A stretch of 64,000 nucleotides of DNA from an uncultured bacterium (GTDB taxonomy: Bacteria > Bacillota > Clostridia > Oscillospirales > CAG-272), in contig CAMEJM010000006.1 in NCBI GenBank assembly GCA_945920215.1, forward strand, positions 41,728-105,727, given 5' to 3'. Position 1 is the first letter of the stretch. Each line of letters begins with the position of its first letter. The notes below the pieces were generated by a model that saw only the letters and a program-made list of their open reading frames with translations, did not search any database and was not told where the DNA came from. Shown here piece after piece: positions 1 to 8,367 of the stretch. Position numbers and translations under genes: made by a program.

Positions 1-96
1 GCAAAAGGCAGATGCCGTTTCTGTTTTCTGACGCACTGTGTAGTTGTGTGCCGCGCCGATAATCGCCGCGGCTCCTACCCGCTTTTTTCGCGGCGG

Positions 97-720
97 TTAT
101 TTGCGCTTCCCGAAATGCCGCAGGTCGCGGTCAAAGCCGGGGTTGAACGCGTAGTAATTCTTGGAGTCAAGGTCGTCAAGCGTATTGCGAATCGCCTCAC
201 CGAAGCGTTGGTAATGCACGATTTCACGGGCGCGCAGATACTTGATGACGTCGCGCACGTCGGGGTCATCCACCAGTCGGAGGATATTGTCATAGGTAAC
301 GCGCGCTTTTTGCTCTGCCGCCAGATCCTCGTTCAAATCGGCGATGGGGTCGCCCTTGACGGCGAGGGCTGCCGCTGTAAACGGACTTCCCGCCGCCGCG
401 GTGGGATAGGTACCTGTGGTATGGTCGACAAAGTATTTGTCAAAGCCCGCAGCTTTGATCTGTTCCGGAGACAGCTCGCGTGTGAGCTGATACAGGATAG
501 CGGAGATCATCTCACAATGCGCAAGCTCCTCCGTGCCTATATCCGTCAGCATGGCGACCACCTTGCCGTTCGGCATGGTATAGCGCTGGTTCAGATACCG
601 CATGGAGGCGCCGATTTCCCCGTCGGGGCCGCCGAGCTGTGTAATAATGACCGAAGCCGCTCTGGCGTCAGGCTTTTTGATCCTCACCGGGTATTGCAGT
701 TTTTTCTCATAAACCCACAT
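97..720 (-). CDS. cotJC: Spore coat protein CotJC, manganese-catalase family
   Basis: The 207-residue product matches CotJC, a spore-coat protein related to dimanganese catalases. It begins MWVYEKKLQYPV, a typical CotJC opening. A ferritin-like four-helix core carries paired metal-ligand motifs, EELAHCEM near residue 65 and REIVHYQRFGEA near residue 167. It is the last gene of a cotJA-cotJB-cotJC operon; its ATG lies 3 bp after the cotJB stop, and its ribosome site (GGGGAGG) sits inside the end of cotJB. In Bacillus the operon is made in the mother cell and the products join the coat; catalase activity is a family expectation, not something I can show. The first 96 bases of the window hold only the downstream flank, with no gene visible. 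Confidence 0.93.
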   Translation of the reverse strand: MWVYEKKLQYPVRIKKPDARAASVIITQLGGPDGEIGASMRYLNQRYTMPNGKVVAMLTDIGTEELAHCEMISAILYQLTRELSPEQIKAAGFDKYFVDHTTGTYPTAAAGSPFTAAALAVKGDPIADLNEDLAAEQKARVTYDNILRLVDDPDVRDVIKYLRAREIVHYQRFGEAIRNTLDDLDSKNYYAFNPGFDRDLRHFGKRK

Positions 721-723
721 TTG

Positions 724-1035
724 TCAATCCTCCCCGCCGTGCTCTGAAGCAGACATTTCGTCTGTGTTGTTCGGGAATGAAAGTTCCCACGGCCAGGGTC
801 CCCTGACCCAGCCCCAGTCCCCGCCGGCGTGGTCGTTGACCCCGCCTGTGACCGTAACGGGACCGTACATCGCCGTATATGCCGTCATGGCGTCATGGTA
901 GGCACCCGCCGCCTTCTGATAGTAGCGCAGAGCGGCGCTGTTTGTCGGGTGACTGTCCAGAAACAGGGCGGCTTCCTGCATCTGAAAGGCAAGCTCCTGC
1001 AAATTGCGCATGGCTTTCATTTGTTCGTTATTCAT
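724..1035 (-). CDS. cotJB: Spore coat protein CotJB
   Basis: This 103-residue acidic protein fits CotJB in length, order and sequence: an N-terminal helix (LQELAFQMQEAALFLDSHPTN), an AALRYYQKAAGAYHDAM segment, and a Trp/Pro-rich end containing DWGWVRGPWPWE. CotJB is a small structural partner of CotJC in the spore coat and has no known catalytic role. Its start overlaps the end of cotJA by 8 bases and its stop lies 3 bases before cotJC, so the three are almost certainly one transcript and translationally coupled. Confidence 0.9.
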   Translation of the reverse strand: MNNEQMKAMRNLQELAFQMQEAALFLDSHPTNSAALRYYQKAAGAYHDAMTAYTAMYGPVTVTGGVNDHAGGDWGWVRGPWPWELSFPNNTDEMSASEHGGED

Positions 1036-1285
1036 GCTCTGCCCCCCTGTCGGAGCCCATAAAGGGCAGATTCAGTTCGCGGAAAATAGTGCCGTTGTGC
1101 ATCCCCTCCGCAGGCTCATACAAATCCCGCCACGCCTGCATCGGCACATACGTCATGGCAAGCGGCAGCGGCCCGCACAGGCTCTCGTCGTAATCCGGCG
1201 GCGAACAGCGCGGCGCGGAACGCATTTCACTCTGCCCGCTTTGTCCGCTCTGAGACGGCATGGGGGTATTTTGATCCATGTTCAT
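1028..1285 (-). CDS. cotJA: Spore coat-associated protein CotJA
   Basis: An 85-residue protein whose C-terminal half (YVPMQAWRDLYEPAEGMHNGTIF.ELNLPF) is the conserved CotJA domain. It is the first gene of the cotJ operon. The chosen ATG follows a good ribosome site, GAGGAG, seven bases upstream. The N-terminal 35 residues are Ser/Gln/Met-rich and low in complexity, which is common in this family. An octamer resembling a sigma-E -10 box lies about 50 bp upstream, as expected for a mother-cell operon, but I see no convincing -35 element. Confidence 0.9.
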   Translation of the reverse strand: MNMDQNTPMPSQSGQSGQSEMRSAPRCSPPDYDESLCGPLPLAMTYVPMQAWRDLYEPAEGMHNGTIFRELNLPFMGSDRGAEHE

Positions 1286-1334
1286 TCGGTAACTCCTCTT
1301 TTTTTATAATCCGCAGGCATTCCTGCTCCTTATC

Positions 1335-1342
1335 AATATATG
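1335..1342 (-). promoter_or_regulatory. Possible sigma-E-like -10 box for cotJABC
   Basis: On the minus strand this reads CATATATT, one mismatch from the sigma-E -10 consensus CATACAnT, about 50 bp before cotJA. No good ATA-type -35 is visible 16-18 bp upstream, so the call rests mainly on the known mother-cell control of cotJ operons. Confidence 0.25.
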
Positions 1343-1393
1343 TCCGCGCACGCGGAGATGGTGCGCGCGCAAACGCCCGCGAGGCATATACAA

Positions 1394-1426
1394 AACCACC
1401 CTCCGCCGAAGCGAAGGGTGGTTGGA
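1394..1426 (-). terminator. Intrinsic terminator after deoB
   Basis: A GC-rich hairpin (CCACCCT pairing with AGGGTGG around a short inner stem) is followed on the minus strand by TTTTGT. It lies about 30 bp beyond the deoB stop and separates deoB from the cotJ operon. Confidence 0.75.
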
Positions 1427-1453
1427 ATCCGGAATCCAAGCGTTTTCGTGCTT

Positions 1454-2626
1454 TCAGGAGCGCAGAATTTCCGCTGCATGGCTTTTTCCCGCGCCGTGAT
1501 ACGGAATCTGTAAAAGCGCCGCGGCGGTGGCGGCGATATCCGAAAAGCCGCGGAGGGTCCCGAGATTTTCCGCGCGCACGCGCTTGCCCCATATCAGCCA
1601 CGGCACATACTCGCGGGTATGGTCGGTGGTCTTGGTGAAGCGGGGGTCGCAGCCGTGGTCGGCGGTCAGCATCAGAACGTCGTCCTCTCCCAGTTTTTCA
1701 AGAAAGCCCGGCAGCCATGCGTCGAACCTTGAGAGCGCGGCGGCGTACCCCGCGGGGTCGCGGCGATGCCCGTACAGCATATCAAAGTCCACCAGATTGG
1801 TAAAGCACAGCCCGGTGAAATCCTTTTCCGCCATTGCAGCCGTCAGCGCCATTCCCTCATCGTTGGAATGGGAAAGATGCGCTTCCGTGATCCCGCGCCC
1901 CGCAAATATATCGAAAATTTTTCCGACGGAAACAACCTCTTTGCCGGCGGAGGAAACGTCGTCCAGCAAGGTCGGCGCAGGCGGCGCGAGGGAAAAATCC
2001 CGGCGGTTGGCGGTGCGGGTGAAACGCTCCGCGCTGTCCCCGATAAAGGGGCGGGCAATCACGCGTCCGACGGCGTGCTCCCCCGTCAGCAGTCCACGGG
2101 CAATCCGACAGTATTCATAGAGGGTTTCCGGCGGGACAACGGCTTCATGCGCCGCAATCTGAAACACGCTGTCGGCGGAGGTATAGACGATCAGCGCCCC
2201 GGTGCGAAGATGCTCTTCTCCGTAGTCGTGAATCACCTGCGTGCCGGAATAGGGTTTGTTGCACAGTACCCCGCGCCCGACGGCGCGTGAAAACGTGGCG
2301 ATCAGCTCCTCCGGAAAGCCGTCAGGATATGTGGGCAGAGGCTTCGGGGAGATAACCCCCGCAATCTCCCAATGCCCCACGGTGGTATCTTTCCCGCGGG
2401 AAACCTCGGCGAGTCTCGCATAAGCCGCTTCGGGCGCGACTGCTTTTTCAAGGGCGGACACGCCGTCAATGTTGCCGAGCCCCGCCTGTATCAGACGCGG
2501 GATTCGCAGATTCCCCGCCGCGGCGCAGGAGCGCAGGGTGTTCGCCCCGACGTCTCCGAACGCGGCGGCGTCGTCAGCCTCTCCTATCCCGAAGCTGTCC
2601 AGCACAATCAAAAACACACGTTTCAT
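1454..2626 (-). CDS. deoB: Phosphopentomutase
   Basis: DeoB interconverts ribose 1-phosphate and ribose 5-phosphate (or the deoxy forms), linking nucleoside phosphorolysis to central metabolism. The 390-residue product opens MKRVFLIVLDSFGIGE, where the Asp-Ser pair belongs to the alkaline-phosphatase-superfamily metal site. It continues with KDTTVGHWEI (the phosphorylated Thr region) and ends with LTADHGCDP and the TTDHTREYVP metal ligands. The ATG at 2626 was preferred over an in-frame ATG 30 bp upstream because GGAGG lies eight bases before it. It stands alone here; the rest of the deo pathway (deoC, deoD, cdd, deoA) lies 24 kb away. Confidence 0.95.
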   Translation of the reverse strand: MKRVFLIVLDSFGIGEADDAAAFGDVGANTLRSCAAAGNLRIPRLIQAGLGNIDGVSALEKAVAPEAAYARLAEVSRGKDTTVGHWEIAGVISPKPLPTYPDGFPEELIATFSRAVGRGVLCNKPYSGTQVIHDYGEEHLRTGALIVYTSADSVFQIAAHEAVVPPETLYEYCRIARGLLTGEHAVGRVIARPFIGDSAERFTRTANRRDFSLAPPAPTLLDDVSSAGKEVVSVGKIFDIFAGRGITEAHLSHSNDEGMALTAAMAEKDFTGLCFTNLVDFDMLYGHRRDPAGYAAALSRFDAWLPGFLEKLGEDDVLMLTADHGCDPRFTKTTDHTREYVPWLIWGKRVRAENLGTLRGFSDIAATAAALLQIPYHGAGKSHAAEILRS

Positions 2627-2709
2627 GTTGTCTTTCCTCCTGTTCTCCGTTCCCACCCCTCACCCGTCCGACAGATTGCGGTGCGGTACGGGCGAGCTGT
2701 TCTGTATCC

Positions 2710-2738
2710 ATTTTAACACATTTCCTTTGATTTTGAAA
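2710..2738 (-). promoter_or_regulatory. Sigma-A promoter for deoB
   Basis: Minus-strand TTTCAA, 17-bp spacer, TAAAAT, about 85 bp upstream of the deoB start, in the divergent gap with the FAD/Rieske gene. Confidence 0.55.
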
Positions 2739-2822
2739 CAGCGGAAACATGATTTTCCGTTTCTTTCTTTTGCATAAAAGGCGCAGAAAAGGAAATACTG
2801 GAAATTCAGAAAGGATACTGCC

Positions 2823-4328
2823 ATGGAAAGTATTTGGAAATCCGGGGTTCCCCCATTCCCCTACACGCAAAACACGCCCCTGCCCCGCCGCGCGGAGGTC
2901 GCCGTTGTGGGCGGCGGCATGAGCGGAATTCTGACCGCACTCTTTCTGAAAGAGCGCGGCATTGACTGCATTGTACTGGAGGCAGGCGAAGTGGGCGGCG
3001 GGCAAAGCGGCAACACCACCGCAAAAATCACCTGCCAGCACGGGCTGCGCTACGCCGCGCTGGAGAAGAAAAAGGGCGCCTCCGCCGCCCGTGTCTGGGC
3101 AGAGTGCTGTCTCGGCGCCATCGACGCCTACGAAGCGCTGGCGGAAAAATACCGTATCGCCTGCGACTTCGAACGCCTGCCCGCCATGCTCTATACCCGC
3201 AGGCAGGAGGAAAAACTGGAGGAAGAAGCGGCGGCGGCGCGTCGCTGCGGTATCCGCGCGGAGTTGAGGCGCAGAACCGAGCTGCCCTTTGACATTCTGC
3301 TGGCGCTCTCCTATCCCGCGCAGGCGCAGTTTCACCCCCTGCGCTTTCTGTGGGGGATTGCAAAGCAGGTAAAGGTCTGGGCAGGGTGCCGCGTATGCGA
3401 GGTCAAAGGGCATACCTTGACCACGGAGGACGGGGAAGAGGTGGAAGCGCAGAAAATCGTATGGGCGAGCCACTACCCGCCGGAGAATTTTCCGGGGCTG
3501 TATTTCTCGCGCCTGCACCAAAGCCGTTCCTACGCGATCGCCCTTTCCGGCGCGCAAACGCTCGGCGCTATGTATTACGGCATTGACGAGGGCGCCCTCT
3601 CCCTGCGCTCCTACCGGGACAGTCTCATCCTTGTCGGCGGCGCCCACCGCACCGGGATCGACCACGCGCCGCCGTTCGCGGCGCTGCGCGACGCCGCGAA
3701 AAAGTATTATCCGGGCGCCCGCGTCACGGCAGAGTGGTCGGCGCAGGACGTCATGTCGGGGGACGGGCTTCCGCTCGCGGGTACCTTCTCTTCCCTGACC
3801 CCCGACCGTTATCTTGCCACCGGGTACAGCAAGTGGGGGATGACCGGCGCCATGCTGGCGGCGCAGATCATTGCATCGGACATCTGCGGAGAGCGGCACC
3901 CCGCCGCCCCCATTTGTTCCCCCGCCCGGTTCGGTCTTTCCGAGCTGCGCGCCACAGCGCAGGAAAGCGCCCACGCAGTGCGCGGGCTTGGGCGCCGCCT
4001 GCTCCACATTCCCGCAGAAACGGCGGAGGAACTGTCCCCCGGCATGGCGGGCGTGGTTTTCTACAAGGGAGAAAAACGCGGCGCCTACCGTGACGAGGCG
4101 GGCAACCTCCACACCCTGCGCCCCTATTGCACCCATCTCGGGTGCGAACTGAACTGGAATCCGGACACGCTGACCTGGGACTGCCCCTGTCACGGTTCCC
4201 GCTTTTCGCCCGACGGCGTGCCGCTGGACACCCCGGCGACCTCTCATCTCTCAACGTGCTGCCTGCACACGGGGCGCAACGCGGCGCAAGCGCCGAACGA
4301 ACCCTCACGAAAGGATGAGCAACCATGA
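2823..4328 (+). CDS. FAD-dependent oxidoreductase with C-terminal Rieske [2Fe-2S] domain
   Basis: A 501-residue two-domain redox protein. Residues about 20-370 are a glycine-oxidase-type FAD domain (DAO fold): the dinucleotide-binding loop reads VVGGGMSGI followed by the acidic strand end IVLEA, and a later GYSKWGMTGAMLAAQII closes the FAD site. Residues about 410-490 are a Rieske domain with both ligand boxes visible, CTHLGCE and CPCHGSRF. This fusion is a recognised family in Firmicutes and cyanobacteria whose substrate is unknown; an amine or membrane-linked electron donor is possible. The ATG follows AGAAAGGA. The stop codon overlaps the ATG of the exported protein downstream (ATGA), so the two are translationally coupled. 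No signal peptide is seen, so it is probably cytoplasmic. Confidence 0.88.
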   Translation: MESIWKSGVPPFPYTQNTPLPRRAEVAVVGGGMSGILTALFLKERGIDCIVLEAGEVGGGQSGNTTAKITCQHGLRYAALEKKKGASAARVWAECCLGAIDAYEALAEKYRIACDFERLPAMLYTRRQEEKLEEEAAAARRCGIRAELRRRTELPFDILLALSYPAQAQFHPLRFLWGIAKQVKVWAGCRVCEVKGHTLTTEDGEEVEAQKIVWASHYPPENFPGLYFSRLHQSRSYAIALSGAQTLGAMYYGIDEGALSLRSYRDSLILVGGAHRTGIDHAPPFAALRDAAKKYYPGARVTAEWSAQDVMSGDGLPLAGTFSSLTPDRYLATGYSKWGMTGAMLAAQIIASDICGERHPAAPICSPARFGLSELRATAQESAHAVRGLGRRLLHIPAETAEELSPGMAGVVFYKGEKRGAYRDEAGNLHTLRPYCTHLGCELNWNPDTLTWDCPCHGSRFSPDGVPLDTPATSHLSTCCLHTGRNAAQAPNEPSRKDEQP

Positions 4329-5509
4329 AACGAACGATACTGTCGGCAGCGCTGTGTGCTGTCCTCCTGAGTCTTCTCTGTGTCGGCGCCGCCGGCGCCA
4401 AGCTCTCTCCCGCGATGGATCACCTTGCCGCACAGGCAGAGCTGGTGAAAAGCGGCGAGACAGGAGAAGAGCTATACTTCTGCGACGCGGACTTCCGCCA
4501 GGCATTGGGGGTGACCTCTTATCCCTCGGTGACAGTGGTGAGTCTGCCGGACCCATCCCTCGGCATTCTGAAGCTGGGCGGCGTGCGTGTCAGCGCGGGG
4601 CAAACCATTCCGCGCGCGGAGATCTCCCGTCTGTCTTTTTCACCCGCGACCCCGCTTGTGACAGACGCCTCGTTTACCTTTCAGGCGGGGAACCTCTGCG
4701 GCGCGGCAGACCTGACCTGCACGCTGAAATTCACCGAAAAGAAAAACAGCGCCCCGACCTGTGTGGGCGGTGCGGAAGCCTGCTTCTCGGTGCATACCCG
4801 AAAGAACATCACGGTGTTCGGCACCCTCTCGGGCTATGACCCGGACGGAGACGAGCTGACCTATCTTGTGATCACTTACCCGAAGCGCGGTGCGCTGACC
4901 GTCACCGAGCCGCGCAGCGGCGAATTCCGTTATACCCCCCGCGCGGGTTTTACGGGAGAGGATCAATTCACTTATGTAGTGCGGGACAGTTACGGCAGTT
5001 ATTCTCCCATTGCCACCGTGCGTATCCGTGTGGAAAAAGGGGTGGCTGACCTTGATTTTGACGACGTTTCCCCCTCTCTTGCCGAGGACGCGGCGCGTTA
5101 TCTCGTAGTCCGTGGCATTCTCTCATGCAGTCAAAGCGAAAACGGCGCCGTTTTCTCCCCGGAGCAGGGCATGACGCGCGCGGAATTTGTCTGTGCCGCC
5201 ATGAAAGCGACCGGGCATTTCTTCTGTGACGGTACCGAAACCATTTTCGACGACAACGGCGACATTCCCCTCCTCGCGCGCGGCTATGTGGCAGCGGCGC
5301 AAAAAGCGGGGTATCTTGATGGGGAATGGGTGGACGGCGGGCTCTGCTTCCGCCCGCTGGACAAAATCACGGCAGGGGAAGCCGCCGGTATCCTCTCCCG
5401 GATGCTGCCCGAAAGTGCCGCCGCGGCAATCGCCACCGACACGGGCTCCTCGGAGCTGACGCGCGCGCAAGCCGCCGTCATGCTTTACACCGCCGCGGTC
5501 GCTCCCTGA
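4325..5509 (+). CDS. Exported protein with Ig-like (cadherin-type) domain and SLH-like domain
   Basis: A 394-residue secreted protein. Residues 1-25 form a clear signal peptide (KR, then a Leu/Ala-rich core, ending AGA). Residues about 150-235 match a bacterial Ig/cadherin-like module (YDPDGDELTY ... GFTGEDQFTYVVRD). Residues about 245-390 resemble S-layer-homology repeats (DVSPSLAEDAARYLVVRGIL, MTRAEFVCAAMKA, VAAAQKAGYLDG). SLH repeats usually anchor proteins to wall polymers. It is coupled by an ATGA overlap to the FAD/Rieske oxidoreductase, an odd pairing because that protein looks cytoplasmic. Two Cys pairs in the N-terminal half could form disulfides. The substrate or partner is unknown. 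Confidence 0.75.
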   Translation: MKRTILSAALCAVLLSLLCVGAAGAKLSPAMDHLAAQAELVKSGETGEELYFCDADFRQALGVTSYPSVTVVSLPDPSLGILKLGGVRVSAGQTIPRAEISRLSFSPATPLVTDASFTFQAGNLCGAADLTCTLKFTEKKNSAPTCVGGAEACFSVHTRKNITVFGTLSGYDPDGDELTYLVITYPKRGALTVTEPRSGEFRYTPRAGFTGEDQFTYVVRDSYGSYSPIATVRIRVEKGVADLDFDDVSPSLAEDAARYLVVRGILSCSQSENGAVFSPEQGMTRAEFVCAAMKATGHFFCDGTETIFDDNGDIPLLARGYVAAAQKAGYLDGEWVDGGLCFRPLDKITAGEAAGILSRMLPESAAAAIATDTGSSELTRAQAAVMLYTAAVAP

Positions 5510-5514
5510 CCCAT

Positions 5515-5757
5515 TCACTCGCCTGTTCCGACGCCGCCATTTTCCAAAAGCACCCGTGCGGCGGCGGTGTGGTCGAGGGCAATTACCCCTCCGCCGACCA
5601 GATACGCGCGCGGATCTCCCGTCGGATGTGCGAACAGGCACCGCACCTCCGCCCCCGCAAGAAAGCCCAAGTCCCGCAGGCGCTGCGCCCCTCCGTCCGC
5701 CCCCGCTACTTCGCGCACGCGGGCGCTTTGCCCCACCGCAAGCACACTCAGATTCAT
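5515..5757 (-). CDS. feoA: Stand-alone FeoA-domain protein
   Basis: An 80-residue SH3-like FeoA domain (MNLSVLAVGQSARVREV ... QRLRDLGFLAGAEV ... LVGGGVIALD). FeoA binds the FeoB ferrous-iron transporter and modulates it. The ATG at 5757 was chosen over an upstream in-frame start because GGAGGGGGG lies about eight bases before it and the FeoA fold starts there. No feoB lies nearby. Its stop is only 5 bp from the convergent stop of the SLH-type gene. It could also be an orphan FeoA-like regulator. The gene ending within a few bases of its neighbour suggests compact packing rather than insertion. Confidence 0.8.
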   Translation of the reverse strand: MNLSVLAVGQSARVREVAGADGGAQRLRDLGFLAGAEVRCLFAHPTGDPRAYLVGGGVIALDHTAAARVLLENGGVGTGE

Positions 5758-5867
5758 TTGTTGTCCCCCCTCCGCACCCGGAAGTCTTTGCTCCGGCGGC
5801 GCGTCCCCTCTCTTTGGGAGCGCGGAACGTGCGCCGCTCATGCTTTTTCCGTTTTTTAATAACAGCG

Positions 5868-5908
5868 TATGCAAAAGAGGCAGCTGCAGCTGCCTCTTTT
5901 CTGTTTTT
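5868..5908 (+). terminator. Intrinsic terminator (possibly bidirectional)
   Basis: A perfect palindromic hairpin with arms AAAAGAGGCAGCTG and CAGCTGCCTCTTTT is followed on the plus strand by a T-rich tract. It lies between the divergent side of feoA and the 3' end of the rluA-like gene, and may serve the latter on the other strand. Confidence 0.65.
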
Positions 5909-5952
5909 TCTCTTTTGCCCGCGTTCGGTTTTCCGGCTTCGGTCTATAGGGC

Positions 5953-6945
5953 TCATTGACCTGCCGATTCTTCCGGGAAAAGCTCTTTCACAAAATAAAT
6001 CTGTTCGCGCGGAACAGAAAATTCCCTGCCGGAAAGATAATCCAAAGCGGTCGGCTCTCCCTCAAACGCGAAGCGCAGACGGTAGGAGCAAAGCGCCTGA
6101 TAGGAATACCCCCGCGCGCGGTCGGCGCGGTTGACGCCGTACTTGCCGTCCCCGAGCAACGGATGTCCGATATGCGCTAAGTGGGCGCGTATCTGATGGG
6201 TGCGCCCCGTCAGCAGCTCCACTTCAAGAAGCGCCAGATCCCCGCGCGCCCGCAGGACGCGGTAGCGGGTCACAATCTTCTTGGCATTTTCCGCGTGCGC
6301 GGGCGGTTTGTCATAAATGCGTACCTTGCGTTCTCCCTCATTGCGTTCCAGATACGCCGTCAGGGTTGCCTCGCGCGGCGCGGGGATTCCGTGCGTGACG
6401 CACAGATAATACTTTTGGATCTGCCGCAAGCGGATCTTTTCGTCCATGACCCGCAGCGCTTCCGCGTTTTTGGCGGCAATGACGATACCCGTCGTATTGC
6501 GGTCTATCCGATTGCAGAGCGCGGGCGCAAAGGCCTGTTCGCGCGCCGGGTCGTACTCTCCCTTCTGAAACAGATACGCCTGCACCTGTCCGATCAGGGT
6601 CTCTCCGTCCCCCTCCTCGCCCTCGTGTACCGAAACGCCCGGGCGCTTATTGAGAAGCAGAATGTTCTCATCTTCATACAGCACGTCCAGAGAGGGACGG
6701 ACCGAGGCAAGGGTGTGCGCGGTGCGCCCCGCGCCGTCCCCGAAGAACTCCTCCGCCAAAAAAAGCTGTAAAGAATCCCCCTCCGTGAGGATTTGGGAGG
6801 GGGTCGCGCGTTTGCGGTTGACTTTAATCTTTTTGAGGCGAATGGATTTATAGAGCAGGGACTGCGGCAGGTTCTTCAATGCTTTGGAAAGGAATTTATC
6901 CAGCCGCTGTCCCGCGTCGTTGACTCCGATACGCAGCTCCCGCAT
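5953..6945 (-). CDS. RluA/RluD-family 23S rRNA pseudouridine synthase
   Basis: A 330-residue enzyme with an N-terminal S4 RNA-binding domain (residues about 10-75, QRLDKFLSKALKNLPQS) followed by the RluA catalytic domain. The catalytic motif reads RIDRNTTG, its Asp being the family nucleophile; LEVELLTGRTHQIRAHLAHIGHPLLGD is the characteristic C-terminal block. Such enzymes convert specific uridines in 23S rRNA to pseudouridine. The ATG overlaps the stop of upp by one base (TAATG), so it is coupled to upp and expressed from its promoter. I cannot tell RluC, RluD or another paralogue from sequence alone. Confidence 0.9.
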   Translation of the reverse strand: MRELRIGVNDAGQRLDKFLSKALKNLPQSLLYKSIRLKKIKVNRKRATPSQILTEGDSLQLFLAEEFFGDGAGRTAHTLASVRPSLDVLYEDENILLLNKRPGVSVHEGEEGDGETLIGQVQAYLFQKGEYDPAREQAFAPALCNRIDRNTTGIVIAAKNAEALRVMDEKIRLRQIQKYYLCVTHGIPAPREATLTAYLERNEGERKVRIYDKPPAHAENAKKIVTRYRVLRARGDLALLEVELLTGRTHQIRAHLAHIGHPLLGDGKYGVNRADRARGYSYQALCSYRLRFAFEGEPTALDYLSGREFSVPREQIYFVKELFPEESAGQ

Positions 6946-7574
6946 TATTTTGTGCCGAAGATACGGTCGCCGGCGTCACCCAGACCGGGGACAATATAGG
7001 CGTGCTCGTTCAGGCGTTCATCCAGGGCGGCGGAGTAAATATCCACGTCGGGATGCTCCTTCTGGAGGCGCGCCACGCCCTCGGGTGCGGCAACCAGACA
7101 CATCATCGTAATGTGGGAGCAGCCGGTCTGCTTGATTCTGGTGATCGCGTCCGCGGCGGAACCGCCGGTTGCCAGCATGGGGTCCACCAGAATGACCCAG
7201 CGGTTTTCAATGTCGGGCGGCATCTTGAAGTAATAGTCATGCGGCTCGTGCGTGTCCGGGTCGCGGTACATACCGATGTGACCGATCCGCGCCACGGGCA
7301 CCAGACTCATCAGACCGTCCACCATGCCCAGTCCTGCGCGCAGGATCGGCACGATGGCGAGCTTTTTGCCCGCGATTTTCTTCAGGGTGGCATGGCAGAT
7401 AGGCGTTTCCACCTCGACGTCCTCAAGCGGCAGGTCGCGGGTGATCTCATAGCCCATCAGCATCGCAATTTCATTGAGAAGCTCACGAAAATCCTTGGAA
7501 GAGGTGTTTTTGTCGCGCATAATGGTCAGTTTGTGCTGAATCAGGGGATGATCGACAAGATGAAATGTACTCAT
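6945..7574 (-). CDS. upp: Uracil phosphoribosyltransferase
   Basis: This enzyme makes UMP from uracil and PRPP in the cytoplasm. The 209-residue length is normal for Upp. The PRPP-binding loop is [11 protein letters not shown], preceded by [10 protein letters not shown]; the C-terminal uracil-binding segment [12 protein letters not shown] is intact. The ATG follows GAAAGGAAG. It heads a two-gene operon with the pseudouridine synthase, driven by a strong promoter 100 bp upstream. The 100-base leader contains a terminator-like stem, so premature termination might regulate it. It complements the deo/cdd genes further right, which release uracil from nucleosides. Confidence 0.96.
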   Translation of the reverse strand: MSTFHLVDHPLIQHKLTIMRDKNTSSKDFRELLNEIAMLMGYEITRDLPLEDVEVETPICHATLKKIAGKKLAIVPILRAGLGMVDGLMSLVPVARIGHIGMYRDPDTHEPHDYYFKMPPDIENRWVILVDPMLATGGSAADAITRIKQTGCSHITMMCLVAAPEGVARLQKEHPDVDIYSAALDERLNEHAYIVPGLGDAGDRIFGTK

Positions 7575-7613
7575 TGTTTCTTCCTTTCTTTACTCAATCC
7601 TTGATTTTGGCAT

Positions 7614-7653
7614 GAAAAAACGCGCATCAAAAGGTCTGTTCTTTTTTCTGCGC
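7614..7653 (-). promoter_or_regulatory. Terminator-like stem in the upp leader (possible attenuator)
   Basis: On the minus strand a stem pairs GCGCA with TGCGC, with an inner AAAAG/CTTTT pairing, and is followed by GTTTTTTC. It sits inside the roughly 100-base upp 5' leader and could act as an attenuator. The stem is A/U-rich internally, so the call is tentative. Confidence 0.35.
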
Positions 7654-7680
7654 ATTTCTCCTTTATTTATCGCAATTACT

Positions 7681-7709
7681 ATTATACAATTTTTCCTGCC
7701 GGATTGCAA
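7681..7709 (-). promoter_or_regulatory. Sigma-A promoter for upp
   Basis: Minus-strand TTGCAA, 17-bp spacer, TATAAT, giving a leader of about 100 bases before the upp ATG. Confidence 0.75.
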
Positions 7710-7757
7710 GACAAAGAAGCGAGAAATTGCAATCTTCGTCAGAGGCGAGAGGCACAC

Positions 7758-8363
7758 TCACTTGGCGAACACGGAAAACGCCGCCACGACTCCGTAAGAC
7801 GCAAGCGTCATAATGACCCCCGCGCAAAGCACGCCGAGGAAGATGGTCGGCAGGGCGTAACGCTTCGGAAGCCCACAAAGTGAAGCGACCAGCGCGCCCG
7901 TCCACGCGCCCGTCCCGGGAAGCGGCACCGCCACGAAAGCAAACAGACCGAGACATACCCCGAACGTGACCTTGATCATCTTCTTTTCCTGCTTCACCTG
8001 TCCGTCGTTGCGGACGAGAGCAGCGCTCTCCGTAGGGAGCGTATCCGTCTCAGGGGGCAGGCTCGCAATTTCCGAAGCCGGAGTTCCCTCTCTGCTTTTG
8101 GCTTGCAGTTTAGCCACCCCGCGCATTCCCTTCCGCTCAATGAAGTCGCACAGACGCGGAAAAATCCGATGCCGCTTCATAAACCCCAGCACCGCCGGGA
8201 CAAACAACAGAATGAAGGGGACGGGGAGCATATTCCCCGCTACCGCGGCAAGAAAGTTCCAGTAAAACGGCAGTCCGCTCGCCGCCCCGACGGGGATGGC
8301 GCCGCGCAGCTCCACCACCGGCACGATGGAGATAAGAAAGACCCATAGGATTTTTTTGAACAT
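7758..8363 (-). CDS. Small multidrug-export family membrane protein (COG2426 type)
   Basis: A 201-residue integral membrane protein. The N-terminus, MFKKILWVFLISIVPVVELRGAIPVG, carries the E-L-R-G-A-I-P signature of the COG2426 'small multidrug export' family. Further hydrophobic segments lie near residues 25-55, 130-150 and 170-200, with a hydrophilic Ser/Glu/Thr-rich loop of about 50 residues between. The family's transport role is largely unproven. The ATG at 8363 was chosen for the AAGGAG site eight bases upstream and the conserved N-terminus. It starts 4 bp after the stop of the isomerase gene, so the two are co-transcribed. Confidence 0.8.
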   Translation of the reverse strand: MFKKILWVFLISIVPVVELRGAIPVGAASGLPFYWNFLAAVAGNMLPVPFILLFVPAVLGFMKRHRIFPRLCDFIERKGMRGVAKLQAKSREGTPASEIASLPPETDTLPTESAALVRNDGQVKQEKKMIKVTFGVCLGLFAFVAVPLPGTGAWTGALVASLCGLPKRYALPTIFLGVLCAGVIMTLASYGVVAAFSVFAK

Positions 8364-8367
8364 ACGT

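Noticed and set aside
2574..4247. A 557-codon minus-strand frame opposite the FAD/Rieske gene
   Set aside because: GC-rich antisense shadow. The plus-strand frame has FAD and Rieske motifs, while this one is Arg/Gly-rich with no motif.
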